Source of the DNA: Hellea sp.
Lineage (GTDB): Bacteria; Pseudomonadota; Alphaproteobacteria; Caulobacterales; Maricaulaceae
Assembly (NCBI GenBank): GCA_028224375.1
Contig: JAOIVW010000022.1
Span: 1 to 48,159, forward strand
Direction: 5' to 3'
DNA: 48,159 nucleotides
The translations under genes were made by a program, and so were the position numbers. The notes beneath the pieces are model-generated. The model did no database searches. It worked only from the letters and a program-made list of their open reading frames with translations, and was not told the DNA's origin. Shown piece after piece: positions 25,821 through 33,123 of the stretch; position 1 is the stretch's first letter; every line of letters begins with the position of its first letter.

Positions 25821-26072
25821 ATGAACAAATTAAACAAAAACTCAAAAGTTAAAACGTTGTTTGGTATGTTAGCCATATTAGCATTTTCATGGTTGGTTCT
25901 TTACCTTTATTTGATGCTCTCACCTACAGTAGCTCTTGAATCTTGCGCTGATAATAGCGGTATTTGGTCTGAGGAAAAACAAAAGTGCTACTGTGAGCAA
26001 GAGCGGGGTGAGGATAGAGAAATCTGTATAGCCAAACTTGCAGAAGAGCTTAAGAGAACACCTGACCGCTAA
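25821..26072 (+). CDS. Small membrane protein, candidate immunity partner of the orphan tip
   Basis: An 83-residue protein with one N-terminal membrane helix (FGMLAILAFSWLVLYLYLML) and a Cys-containing polar tail (ESCADNSGIW and KQKCYCEQERGED). AAGGAGG overlapping the orphan stop codon sits six bases before the ATG, an excellent ribosome-binding site. Position directly after a toxin tip suggests an immunity role, and a membrane-anchored form would fit a toxin that acts at the membrane or periplasm. No family is recognised. Confidence 0.65.
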   Translation: MNKLNKNSKVKTLFGMLAILAFSWLVLYLYLMLSPTVALESCADNSGIWSEEKQKCYCEQERGEDREICIAKLAEELKRTPDR

Positions 26073-26130
26073 TTCAAAGGTATTACTAATATTGTTTAGT
26101 TGCTGATTGAAAAGTCTAGAAAATAGAAAA

Positions 26131-26519
26131 AGGGTCAAAAAGTGTGTAGAACAAGATAAAGCGAAGCGTGCCTTGTGGCCTACTTCGACGCTATCCCAAA
26201 TCAAGTTTGGGATGAGTGGAGACTCTGTTTTTTATTATTGGTCTTGCCTTTGCAAACCACAGGTTTTGTAGGGCAGACGACTTATTTTGTGGGAACGGTA
26301 CCGCCGTGCGGAGCGAAAAAAGGTGGTGGAGTTGAGGCCCCACTTTTGCATCACCTTGGGCCACAAATGGCTTAATTTAAGGAGATAAATGTCAGCAGCC
26401 TGCGCATACCAATTTAAAGACGGCGCTAAATTTTACGCCTCAAACGACAATGCCCTATCTACTGCTGTAATTCCCCATCATAGAAGAATGTCCACGGCTA
26501 GCAGCCGTGGTCCTTATAG
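26131..26519 (+). repeat. Island repeat, copy 2 (~389 bp)
   Basis: The second copy of the sequence at 24216-24603, following the second toxin/immunity pair. Its central hairpin is shorter (ATCCCAAA/TTTGGGAT, 26193-26213) because the outer bases have changed. It ends 21 bases before the right attachment repeat. Confidence 0.9.
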
Positions 26520-26538
26520 CTGTCTATTACCCAAATAA
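26389..26538 (+). CDS. Possible 49-residue peptide within repeat copy 2
   Basis: ATG 26389 is preceded by AAGGAG with a four-base gap. The frame (MSAACAYQFKDGAKFYASND...) runs to TAA at 26536-26538, two bases before the attachment repeat. Copy 1 keeps the frame open but has ATT instead of ATG, and most differences change amino acids, which argues against selection for a protein. It could equally be a relic of a longer gene. No family is recognised. Confidence 0.25.
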   Translation: MSAACAYQFKDGAKFYASNDNALSTAVIPHHRRMSTASSRGPYSCLLPK

Positions 26539-26540
26539 CG

Positions 26541-26592
26541 CAAGGTGAGGGTCGAGGGTTCGAATCTCTTCGCCCGCTCCATTTTTTCTTAA
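26541..26592 (+). repeat. attR-like direct repeat (tRNA-Gly 3' fragment)
   Basis: Repeats 18038-18089 at 51 of 52 positions. It holds the 3' part of the anticodon arm, the T-arm, the acceptor strand and CCA of tRNA-Gly, but no 5' half, so it is not a tRNA gene. Confidence 0.92.
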
Positions 26593-26656
26593 ATTTTTAA
26601 AGTGTTGCGACGACCTGTTGAGCTCACACCTCATAACAGACATTAGCAAATTACTC

Positions 26657-26677
26657 AAAATTGGCTTGGCCAATATT
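26657..26677. promoter_or_regulatory. Operator-like inverted repeat upstream of kduI
   Basis: ATTGG at 26660-26664, a five-base spacer and CCAAT at 26670-26674, with AA/AT extension, form a 15-bp inverted repeat of the FadR/UxuR (GntR) operator type (ATTGG-N5-CCAAT). It lies 119 bp before kduI. No GntR regulator is encoded nearby, so this is only a candidate. The rest of the 200-bp gap (26593-26792) shows only the AGGAG ribosome-binding site of kduI near 26780. Confidence 0.35.
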
Positions 26678-26792
26678 GGTGATGTCAAATAACCTAAGGC
26701 CCTCAAATTCATAAAAATTATTGCAATGGAGGCGCGACTCTAAGATAGGAGACCGATGATAACTTTAAAAACCATGTCGTCAGGAGACATAT

Positions 26793-27641
26793 ATGTTCAA
26801 TAAAACTTACCATGCCACTCATCCTGATATGATGGAGGGCGTCTCGAACGAGCAGTTACGCGATCGCTATATTGTCTCTGGTCTGTTTGCGGATGATGAG
26901 ATTAATCTGAACTACTCTCATAATGAGCGCTTTGTGATAGGCGGGGCGGCGCCTGTGTCCAAATCTGTCACTCTACCGCATCAGTCTGAACCCGCCTCTG
27001 CTAAGGGTCACCCCTTTCTGGAACGGCGTGAGCTTGGCGTTATCAATATTGGCGGCGGCTCCGGCTCTGTTACGATTGACGGCACAAAGTATGAGCTTAA
27101 AAAACTCGACGGTCTTTATATTCCGATGGGCAGCAAGGACGTTGTCTTTGCCTCGGATGACGAAGCCAACCCGGCCAAGTTTTATCTGCTCTCCACACCT
27201 GCTCACAAAGCCTTTGAGGTCGTAAAAATTTCTATTGATGAAGCTGTCCCGCTAGAACGCGGATCGCTGGCGGAAAGTAATGAGCGCATTATCTATCAAT
27301 ATATAGTGCCGACAACCGCCAAGTCCTGTCAGCTTTTGCTCGGCCTGACGATCTTAAGCGAAGGTAGTGTTTGGAATACAATGCCGCCTCATTTGCATGA
27401 CCGCCGCTCGGAAGTTTATCTTTATTTTGATTTGGATGCAGATTCGCGTCTCTTCCATTTTATGGGCGAGGAAGATAAAATTCGCCATATTGTGATGGAG
27501 AACGAAGAAGCGGTTATCTCGCCGCCTTGGTCTATTCATATGGGCTCCGGCACGAAAGCCTATTCCTTTATCTGGGGTATGGGCGGTGAAAACCTCGATT
27601 ACACAGACCTGTCTGTCTGCGATATTTGTCAACTCGCCTAA
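26793..27641 (+). CDS. kduI: 5-keto-4-deoxyuronate isomerase (4-deoxy-L-threo-5-hexosulose-uronate ketol-isomerase)
   Basis: KduI converts 4-deoxy-5-ketouronate, the product of unsaturated uronide breakdown, to 2,5-diketo-3-deoxygluconate. The 282-residue protein (family ~278) is a bicupin. Motifs are [56 protein letters not shown] with the metal-binding HLH...E, and the final metal His in [20 protein letters not shown]. The kduD start overlaps its stop (TAATG), so the two form an operon. Together they feed uronates from pectin-like or related algal polymers towards KDG. Confidence 0.95.
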   Translation: MFNKTYHATHPDMMEGVSNEQLRDRYIVSGLFADDEINLNYSHNERFVIGGAAPVSKSVTLPHQSEPASAKGHPFLERRELGVINIGGGSGSVTIDGTKYELKKLDGLYIPMGSKDVVFASDDEANPAKFYLLSTPAHKAFEVVKISIDEAVPLERGSLAESNERIIYQYIVPTTAKSCQLLLGLTILSEGSVWNTMPPHLHDRRSEVYLYFDLDADSRLFHFMGEEDKIRHIVMENEEAVISPPWSIHMGSGTKAYSFIWGMGGENLDYTDLSVCDICQLA

Positions 27642-28390
27642 TGTTTGACCTAACTGGAAAAACTGCCCTTGTTACAGGCGCGAATACAGGCCTCGGCCAA
27701 GGCATGGCCATTGCTCTTGCCAAGGCAGGCGCAGACATTGCGCTTATCGGGCGCTCGGCCCCTACAGACACGTTGGCGCAAATCGCTAAAACAGGCGTTA
27801 AATCACATTCTATTCTTACGGACCTTAGCACGGCTGATAATGTCGAAAGCATTGTGGCTGAAGCCGTCTCAGAGCTGGGCCGCGCAGATATTCTGGTGAA
27901 TAATGCGGGCATTATAAAACGCAATGAGGCCATCGATTTCACGCCTGATGAGTGGGACGCCGTGATGAATGTCAATTTGCGGACGCTATTCTTTTTATCC
28001 CAAGCCTTCGCGAAACATGTCGTGGCAGAAAAGCAGTCCGGGAAAATCATCAATATCGCCTCCATGCTGACCTTCCAAGGCGGCATTCGGGTGCCGTCTT
28101 ATACGGCTTCTAAAAGCGGTGTTGGCGGGCTAACCAAGGCTTTGGCCAATGAATGGGCGAAGCACGGCATCAATGTGAACGCCATCGCGCCGGGTTATTT
28201 TGCGACCAATAATACAGCCGCGCTTCAGGCGGATGAGCAGCGCAACAAAGAAATATTAGGACGCATTCCTGCCGGGCGATGGGGCCATCCCGACGATATG
28301 GGCGGCGCTGTTGTGTTCCTGGCATCTGCTGCCTCTGATTATGTCCAAGGCATCACCTTGCCCGTTGATGGTGGTTGGTTATCTCGCTGA
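27641..28390 (+). CDS. kduD: 2-deoxy-D-gluconate 3-dehydrogenase-type SDR (KduD)
   Basis: KduD reduces 2,5-diketo-3-deoxygluconate to 2-keto-3-deoxygluconate. Starting at ATG 27641 the protein is 249 residues, the classical short-chain dehydrogenase size. Motifs are GKTALVTGANTGLGQGMA (cofactor TGxxxGxG), NNAGI, the catalytic Ser region INIASMLTFQGG and YTASKSG (YxxxK), then PGYFATNN. An upstream TTG inside kduI is not needed. It follows kduI without a gap and overlaps the transporter gene, which supports its role as KduD rather than a general SDR. Confidence 0.93.
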   Translation: MFDLTGKTALVTGANTGLGQGMAIALAKAGADIALIGRSAPTDTLAQIAKTGVKSHSILTDLSTADNVESIVAEAVSELGRADILVNNAGIIKRNEAIDFTPDEWDAVMNVNLRTLFFLSQAFAKHVVAEKQSGKIINIASMLTFQGGIRVPSYTASKSGVGGLTKALANEWAKHGINVNAIAPGYFATNNTAALQADEQRNKEILGRIPAGRWGHPDDMGGAVVFLASAASDYVQGITLPVDGGWLSR

Positions 28391-29406
28391 CCGGCAATAA
28401 CCTCATAACCTCCCCTCTCGGGCGCCGGCAGGTTCTAGCGGGCAGCGCTGCCATACTCGCAGGCTGCGGGAGCAAATCAGCCACGTCTAAACGCTCAATC
28501 TATACCGCTGAATCCCAGCCCGACGGCTATCCGAGCGTTGAAGCTATTAAAGCGATGGGCACATATCTTGAGGAGAAAACTAATGGCCGATTGGGCGTAA
28601 AGCTCTACCCCGGCGGACAGCTTGGCTCAGAAGGCAGCACGCTTGAAATAGCCATGTTTGGCGGCCTCGGCATGACCCGAACTTTCAGCGCCGCCTTAAA
28701 TAATATTGCGCCTCTGACAAAACTCTTCAGCCTCCCCTTTCTTTTCCAGTCTACTGAACATCAACGCCGCGTGATTGACGGCGAAATTGGCGAGGAGATT
28801 ATGACCTCGCTTGAAGCCTTTAATTTACGCGGGCTTGCGATTTACGACACGGGCGGGCGCGGATTTTACACAACGGATCGCCACATCGCGCGACCCGCCG
28901 ATCTGCAAGGCCTGAAAATTCGTGTCCCTAATTCTGATATCTTCTTGGACACGGTCAGGGCTTTGGGGGCCAATCCGACGCCGATGAATTACAGCGAAAT
29001 CTACCAAGGGCTTGTTCAAAAAGTCATTGATGGGGCTGAGAATAATTGGCCGAGCTATATTGCAACACGTCACTACGAGGTCGCGAGCTATTTTTCCGAA
29101 ACGGGACATTTCCGAACGCCTGATATGCTGATTATGAGCCTGCGCACATGGCAGAGCTTCTCGCCTGAGGACCAACAAATTGTCAAAGACGCCGCGCGTC
29201 ATTCTGTGACCGTGATGCGCAGCTTGTGGGATGCCCGCGTGTCTGACGCGAAAAAGACGCTAACAGATAATGGCGGCGAAATATTATCAGATATTGATAG
29301 TGCTCCTTTCAGGGCGCTCATGGCCCCTGTCTATGAAAAATTTGTGACGCCGGAGTTAGAACCCTATGTGGCCAGAATTAACCGCATTGCGGAGACGGGG
29401 TCATGA
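28375..29406 (+). CDS. TRAP transporter substrate-binding lipoprotein (DctP family)
   Basis: The periplasmic solute receptor of a TRAP transporter, probably for a uronate-type acid given its neighbours. The 343-residue frame begins at TTG 28375 inside kduD. The N-terminus has a twin-arginine-like SPLGRRQVLAGSAAILAGCGSK with a lipobox Cys. The mature part shows family blocks YPGGQLGSEGSTLEIAMFGGLGMT, GLKIRVPNSDIFLDTVRALGANPTPMNYSEIYQGLVQKVIDGAENN and the binding Arg in KIRVP. It overlaps dctQ by four bases. The ligand is inferred from context only. Confidence 0.92.
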   Translation: MVISLTGNNLITSPLGRRQVLAGSAAILAGCGSKSATSKRSIYTAESQPDGYPSVEAIKAMGTYLEEKTNGRLGVKLYPGGQLGSEGSTLEIAMFGGLGMTRTFSAALNNIAPLTKLFSLPFLFQSTEHQRRVIDGEIGEEIMTSLEAFNLRGLAIYDTGGRGFYTTDRHIARPADLQGLKIRVPNSDIFLDTVRALGANPTPMNYSEIYQGLVQKVIDGAENNWPSYIATRHYEVASYFSETGHFRTPDMLIMSLRTWQSFSPEDQQIVKDAARHSVTVMRSLWDARVSDAKKTLTDNGGEILSDIDSAPFRALMAPVYEKFVTPELEPYVARINRIAETGS

Positions 29407-29885
29407 AGCCGCTCCTTAATGTGCTTAGCCGCATATCGCTTTTAATTAGCGCAAGCTGTCTCGTCGCCATGACAGTAATTATTTCTTATCAAGTTATTGC
29501 GCGGTATTTTTTCAATGATAGCCCAGCTTGGTCAGAACGGCTCGCATTGGTACTTTTGGGCTACCTCGTTTTCTTTGGCGCGGCTGTCGGCGTGCATGAG
29601 CGTTTCCACATCCGCATTGACGCCATTCGCAATGCCTTTCCGGAAAAAATCGGCACATGGCTTGACGTCATCGCCAATCTGGCCGTCGCCACGGCGGGAC
29701 TGGTCATGGTTGTTGCAGGCTTCACCCTAACAACAACGCTTTGGGCTTTTGATATTCCCTCGCTGGGTATTCCGCGCGGAGTAGCCCTGCTGCCGCTGCC
29801 CATAGCGGGCGCGCTGATTACAATTTTTGCGTTGGCGCAACTGCATGAAGAATACACGGCACCTAAAACCAGAAAGGAGGGTTAG
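29403..29885 (+). CDS. TRAP transporter small membrane subunit (DctQ family)
   Basis: The four-helix small integral subunit, 160 residues as usual. It shows SWSERLALVLLGYLVFFGAAVGVHE-like features (WSERLALVLLGYLVFFGAAV), HFRI replaced by FHIRID, and a basic C-terminus. It begins four bases inside dctP and is followed two bases later by the large subunit, so all three subunits are coupled. Confidence 0.92.
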   Translation: MKPLLNVLSRISLLISASCLVAMTVIISYQVIARYFFNDSPAWSERLALVLLGYLVFFGAAVGVHERFHIRIDAIRNAFPEKIGTWLDVIANLAVATAGLVMVVAGFTLTTTLWAFDIPSLGIPRGVALLPLPIAGALITIFALAQLHEEYTAPKTRKEG

Positions 29886-29887
29886 AG

Positions 29888-31159
29888 ATGGAGCTCTTAA
29901 TTCTCTTGCTCCTGCTTTTAGGCCTGCTGTGCATTCGCGTGCCTGTCGCCTTTTCGCTGCTGATTTCATCAATGATTGTCTTCGCCCTGCTAGGTCTTAA
30001 CCCGCTCGTTGCAGTCCAGCGGCTTTCCGCAGGCATAGATGTTTTCACCTTAATGGCCATTCCATTTTTTGTCTTTGCCGGAGACCTCATGACCCAAACA
30101 GGCATTGCCGCGCGATTGATAAAAGTCGCCGAAGGCATGTTTGGTCGCGTGCGCGGCGGGCTCGGTCACGTCAATGTCGGCGCCTCCATGATGTTTGGCG
30201 CGATATCAGGATCCGCCGTCGCCAGCGTCTCTGCCATTGGCAGCACCATGATTCCCATCATGGAAGAAAAAGGCTATGATCGAGACTTTGCCGTGAATGT
30301 AACCTCTTCCGCAGCTGTCTTAGGGCTTATCATTCCGCCAAGTCACAATATGATTATTTACTCGGCGGCAGCCGCAGTTTCTATATCCGTGGGCGAGCTT
30401 TTCGTGGCGGGCATATTGCCAGGTATTCTCTGCGGTCTGGCCCTGATGGTGACCGTCTCAATTCTGGCCGCGCGCAAGGGCTATCCCAAAGGCATCTTCC
30501 CAGGATTTCGTGCCCTTGCCCGCTCAGCGCTTAGTGCCATTCCCGGCCTTATGACGGCGATTATCATTGTTGTCGGCATTCTCGGCGGCGTGTTTACACC
30601 AACGGAAAGTTCTGCGGTCGCCATCGTTTACACCTTAGTCATCGGCATATTTGTCTACCGCTCACTGGACCTGAAAGGCTTTAAAACGGCGGTCATCAAT
30701 TCAACAAAAACGACAGCGATGATCATGCTCATTATCGGCTCTGCCGCCGCCTTTGGTTGGCTGTTGGCCCTGCTGGAAGCGCCGACAATGATGTCTGACC
30801 TTATCCTTGGCGCAACGGAGTCCCCTATTCTCATCCTCTTAATGGTGCTGGGATGTCTGCTGGTGCTTGGAACCTTTATGGATATGGCCCCGCTCATCAT
30901 TATTGTGACCCCTATATTCTTGCCCGTCGTGCAATCCATAGGCGTCGATCCCGTTCACTTCGGTATCATCATGATGCTCGCATTAGGGATTGGAACGATT
31001 ACCCCGCCCGTAGGCACTGTCTTATTCGTCGGCGCGGCGGTCGGTAAAATCAGGGTCGAGGATACAGTCAAAACCATGTGGCCGTTTTATCTGGCGCTCA
31101 TTGCTTGCTTATTGCTTGTGACATATGTCCCCGCCATCTCGCTCCTGCTGGTGCGGTGA
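29888..31159 (+). CDS. TRAP transporter large membrane subunit (DctM family)
   Basis: The 423-residue, twelve-or-so-helix sodium-coupled permease. Family signatures: LRVPVAF-like CIRVPVAFSLLI, IPFFVFAGDLMTQTGIAARL, GGLGHVNVGASMMFGAISGSAVASVSAIGS, NVTSSAAVLGLIIPPSHNMIIYS, and the late ALGIGTITPPVGTVLF. It completes the kduI-kduD-dctPQM operon. Three bases after its stop the converging polysaccharide-active gene ends. Confidence 0.94.
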   Translation: MELLILLLLLLGLLCIRVPVAFSLLISSMIVFALLGLNPLVAVQRLSAGIDVFTLMAIPFFVFAGDLMTQTGIAARLIKVAEGMFGRVRGGLGHVNVGASMMFGAISGSAVASVSAIGSTMIPIMEEKGYDRDFAVNVTSSAAVLGLIIPPSHNMIIYSAAAAVSISVGELFVAGILPGILCGLALMVTVSILAARKGYPKGIFPGFRALARSALSAIPGLMTAIIIVVGILGGVFTPTESSAVAIVYTLVIGIFVYRSLDLKGFKTAVINSTKTTAMIMLIIGSAAAFGWLLALLEAPTMMSDLILGATESPILILLMVLGCLLVLGTFMDMAPLIIIVTPIFLPVVQSIGVDPVHFGIIMMLALGIGTITPPVGTVLFVGAAVGKIRVEDTVKTMWPFYLALIACLLLVTYVPAISLLLVR

Positions 31160-31162
31160 GAC

Positions 31163-32860
31163 TTAGGGGTCTTTGCGCTGGTTTAATTGATAGGTGTAAA
31201 GCGACGGCACTTGGCTGACCGTCTTATTCATGGATTCGATATAAGGAGCTGGGCGATAATCCAGCTCGAACTTTCTGTTACCTGACAGTCCAACAATCCG
31301 CGCCTCTGGGCCTTCTGCGGTGGCTTTTAAATAGACAGTTTCGCTCGGCAAAGCACCGTCTTCAACAATGACATTTAAGTTCCAGCTTGTATTATATAGG
31401 CCGTGGCCCGGCTGCCAGTACCCTGCGCCGCTACCGTTAAACAGCGCATATTCCGGTTTCCCATCTTTACGAGTGGGATGGATATGCAAGGTCACATTAT
31501 CGAATAGGTTTTGGTGGTTAGCACCTGCATGTTGATCTAGCACAGCACCGCTAAAGACTTCGGAGTCTTTGTAAACACAGCGCGTGGATTGCGTATTAAA
31601 GGTGAAAGAATGAATGACAGAGTTATAGACCTGCACACGTTCTGCCAATACATTGTGAACATTGCCCATATGCACAGCGTAATGGGCAGGTCTATCCCCC
31701 GCAGATTTAATATCACGCAGCGTCAGATTAGCACTGTCATAACTAAGGATACCGCTATCGGCATTAGTAAAAGTCACATCCCGTATCCAGCTATCCGCCG
31801 CGCCTGTCATGTAGATGGCGTTATAGCCCTGCTCATTGTGGTGCCCATAATAAGGTGATTGCGGGAACTCAAAATGAAAGCCTTCGATACCGATATTTTC
31901 AAGCGCGTCCCAGGCCGAGATATCTGCGGGTAATCTGTCATTCACGTCATGGAGCAGGCTATCCGCTAGAGTGATGACATTACCGTCTATAGATCTAACA
32001 ACTGTGCGCTGGCGGACAATGGGACGATTGGGAAATGTCCAATGGTGAGAGCCAACATCTTCACCCGTATAGCCATAGATGGACGAAATGAGCGCGCCGT
32101 CCTCACCTTGCTTATTATACCAGAGAAGCTGAATCCGTTGCCCCGCTTTCAAATCTGCCGCGTCATCAACCGTGAGGGTCGTCTCGCCGCGCTGACCCTC
32201 TGTTCCAATGGTGAGCGCGGGTTCGGGCTTATCAAACTCCTCGAGGTATGGCGCGGGGCGAGAACTTGCTTTACCCACCCATATAAAACCGCCCGTCCAT
32301 GAATATTCCGAAAACAGAACATCCAGATTTTTCTTTGGCTCTCTTTGGCGTTTATCATATTTGACAAGATACTCTCTCAGTTCATCAAGCTTACCCTTAT
32401 CGCCAATCATTTTAAGCGGCCTTGGAAAGTAAAGCGTCGTGCCTGCCGCGCCGCGTCCTTCGCCTTGGAAAACAATATCCCCGCGATCGATATTTATAAT
32501 CTCGCTAATAATAAATTTCCCAGCTGGAAAGCGGATGATAACAGACCCCGATATTTTTCGGGCCGCCTCAATAGCCTCTAAAATAGCCGCTGAGTCATCA
32601 ATGCCGTCATCCGCCTTAGCCCCAAAATCCGTAACGGAAATTACCTTGCCTACACCAGAGGGAATTGACTGCAAACCAAAACCATATCCCGCATAGGAAA
32701 AGTCGGGTAGAAATGGTTTATCTTGGCTCGGAATATCGGATAAAATATTTGGTAAATCCGGGGCGCTCTTCTGGCCCTTCAAAATTTCTTGGGCATCAGC
32801 ACATGCAGACTGTATCAATAATAGCGTTGTGATAATTAGCCAAGAAACAATTCGATTCAT
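31163..32860 (-). CDS. Secreted right-handed beta-helix protein of the pectate-lyase superfamily
   Basis: The 565-residue protein has a signal peptide (MNRIVSWLIITTLLLIQSAC ADA, possibly lipidated at Cys 20). The body opens with VISVTDFGAKADDGIDDSAAILEAIEAA, the Pectate_lyase_3/GH28-like N-terminus, and GSVIIRFPAGKFIISEIINI, then repeated short beta-strand turns (YNAIYMTGAADSWIRDVTFTNADSGI and ANLTLRDI). Context (kduI/kduD and a TRAP importer) implies it acts on a uronate-containing polysaccharide outside the cytoplasm. I cannot assign a lyase or hydrolase family, nor name catalytic residues. It converges on dctM. Confidence 0.8.
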   Translation of the reverse strand: MNRIVSWLIITTLLLIQSACADAQEILKGQKSAPDLPNILSDIPSQDKPFLPDFSYAGYGFGLQSIPSGVGKVISVTDFGAKADDGIDDSAAILEAIEAARKISGSVIIRFPAGKFIISEIINIDRGDIVFQGEGRGAAGTTLYFPRPLKMIGDKGKLDELREYLVKYDKRQREPKKNLDVLFSEYSWTGGFIWVGKASSRPAPYLEEFDKPEPALTIGTEGQRGETTLTVDDAADLKAGQRIQLLWYNKQGEDGALISSIYGYTGEDVGSHHWTFPNRPIVRQRTVVRSIDGNVITLADSLLHDVNDRLPADISAWDALENIGIEGFHFEFPQSPYYGHHNEQGYNAIYMTGAADSWIRDVTFTNADSGILSYDSANLTLRDIKSAGDRPAHYAVHMGNVHNVLAERVQVYNSVIHSFTFNTQSTRCVYKDSEVFSGAVLDQHAGANHQNLFDNVTLHIHPTRKDGKPEYALFNGSGAGYWQPGHGLYNTSWNLNVIVEDGALPSETVYLKATAEGPEARIVGLSGNRKFELDYRPAPYIESMNKTVSQVPSLYTYQLNQRKDP

Positions 32861-32980
32861 TATAGCCCTTATTATTTCAGCAAGTAAGGTAAGTGAGATA
32901 GACGTATCAGTTCTAGGCCGTAAGATAAAGTTTATCTAGAGGCTATTGAAAACTGTTAAACTAAATTTCCCAAAGGGGAG

Positions 32981-33012
32981 CGTTGAGGGTTCGAGTCTCT
33001 CCGCTGGCTCCA
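32981..33012 (+). repeat. tRNA 3'-end fragment (T-arm, acceptor CGCTGGC, CCA)
   Basis: GAGGG-TTCGAGT-CTCTC forms a T-arm (32985-33001), followed by CGCTGGC, discriminator T and CCA. A matching 5' acceptor (GCCAGCG) is absent upstream, so this is not a gene. The acceptor might fit a tRNA-Thr, but I am not sure. It resembles an attachment-site scar. The surrounding gap, 32861-33123, shows otherwise only a GATAAA/TTTATC palindrome near 32922-32934. Confidence 0.65.
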
Positions 33013-33123
33013 TTTTCCAATTTTAATTTCATCATCTCTTGATGGAATGGATTTGTAAAATAATGCCCGTCTAATCTTGCCACTCCCTTCCTGACGTGGT
33101 TCTGTGCCGTAAAGGGAGGCATT

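Larger units (their letters stand above)
18038..26592. mobile_element. Genomic island carrying a polymorphic Rhs toxin locus, integrated in tRNA-Gly
   Basis: The island is bounded by a 52-bp direct repeat (18038-18089 and 26541-26592), the left copy being the tRNA-Gly 3' end plus flank. The content is the Rhs toxin gene, its immunity gene, an orphan Rhs tip and repeats. No integrase, transposase or conjugation gene is seen inside, so the element is either degraded, mobilised in trans, or left behind after loss of its recombinase. tRNA 3'-end duplication is the hallmark of tyrosine-recombinase integration. The boundaries are read directly from the sequence. The mechanism is inferred. Confidence 0.85.

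Noticed and set aside
26527..26712. Reverse-strand frame across the attR repeat
   Set aside because: It runs through tRNA-derived sequence. Frames of this type over tRNA 3' ends are chance translations.
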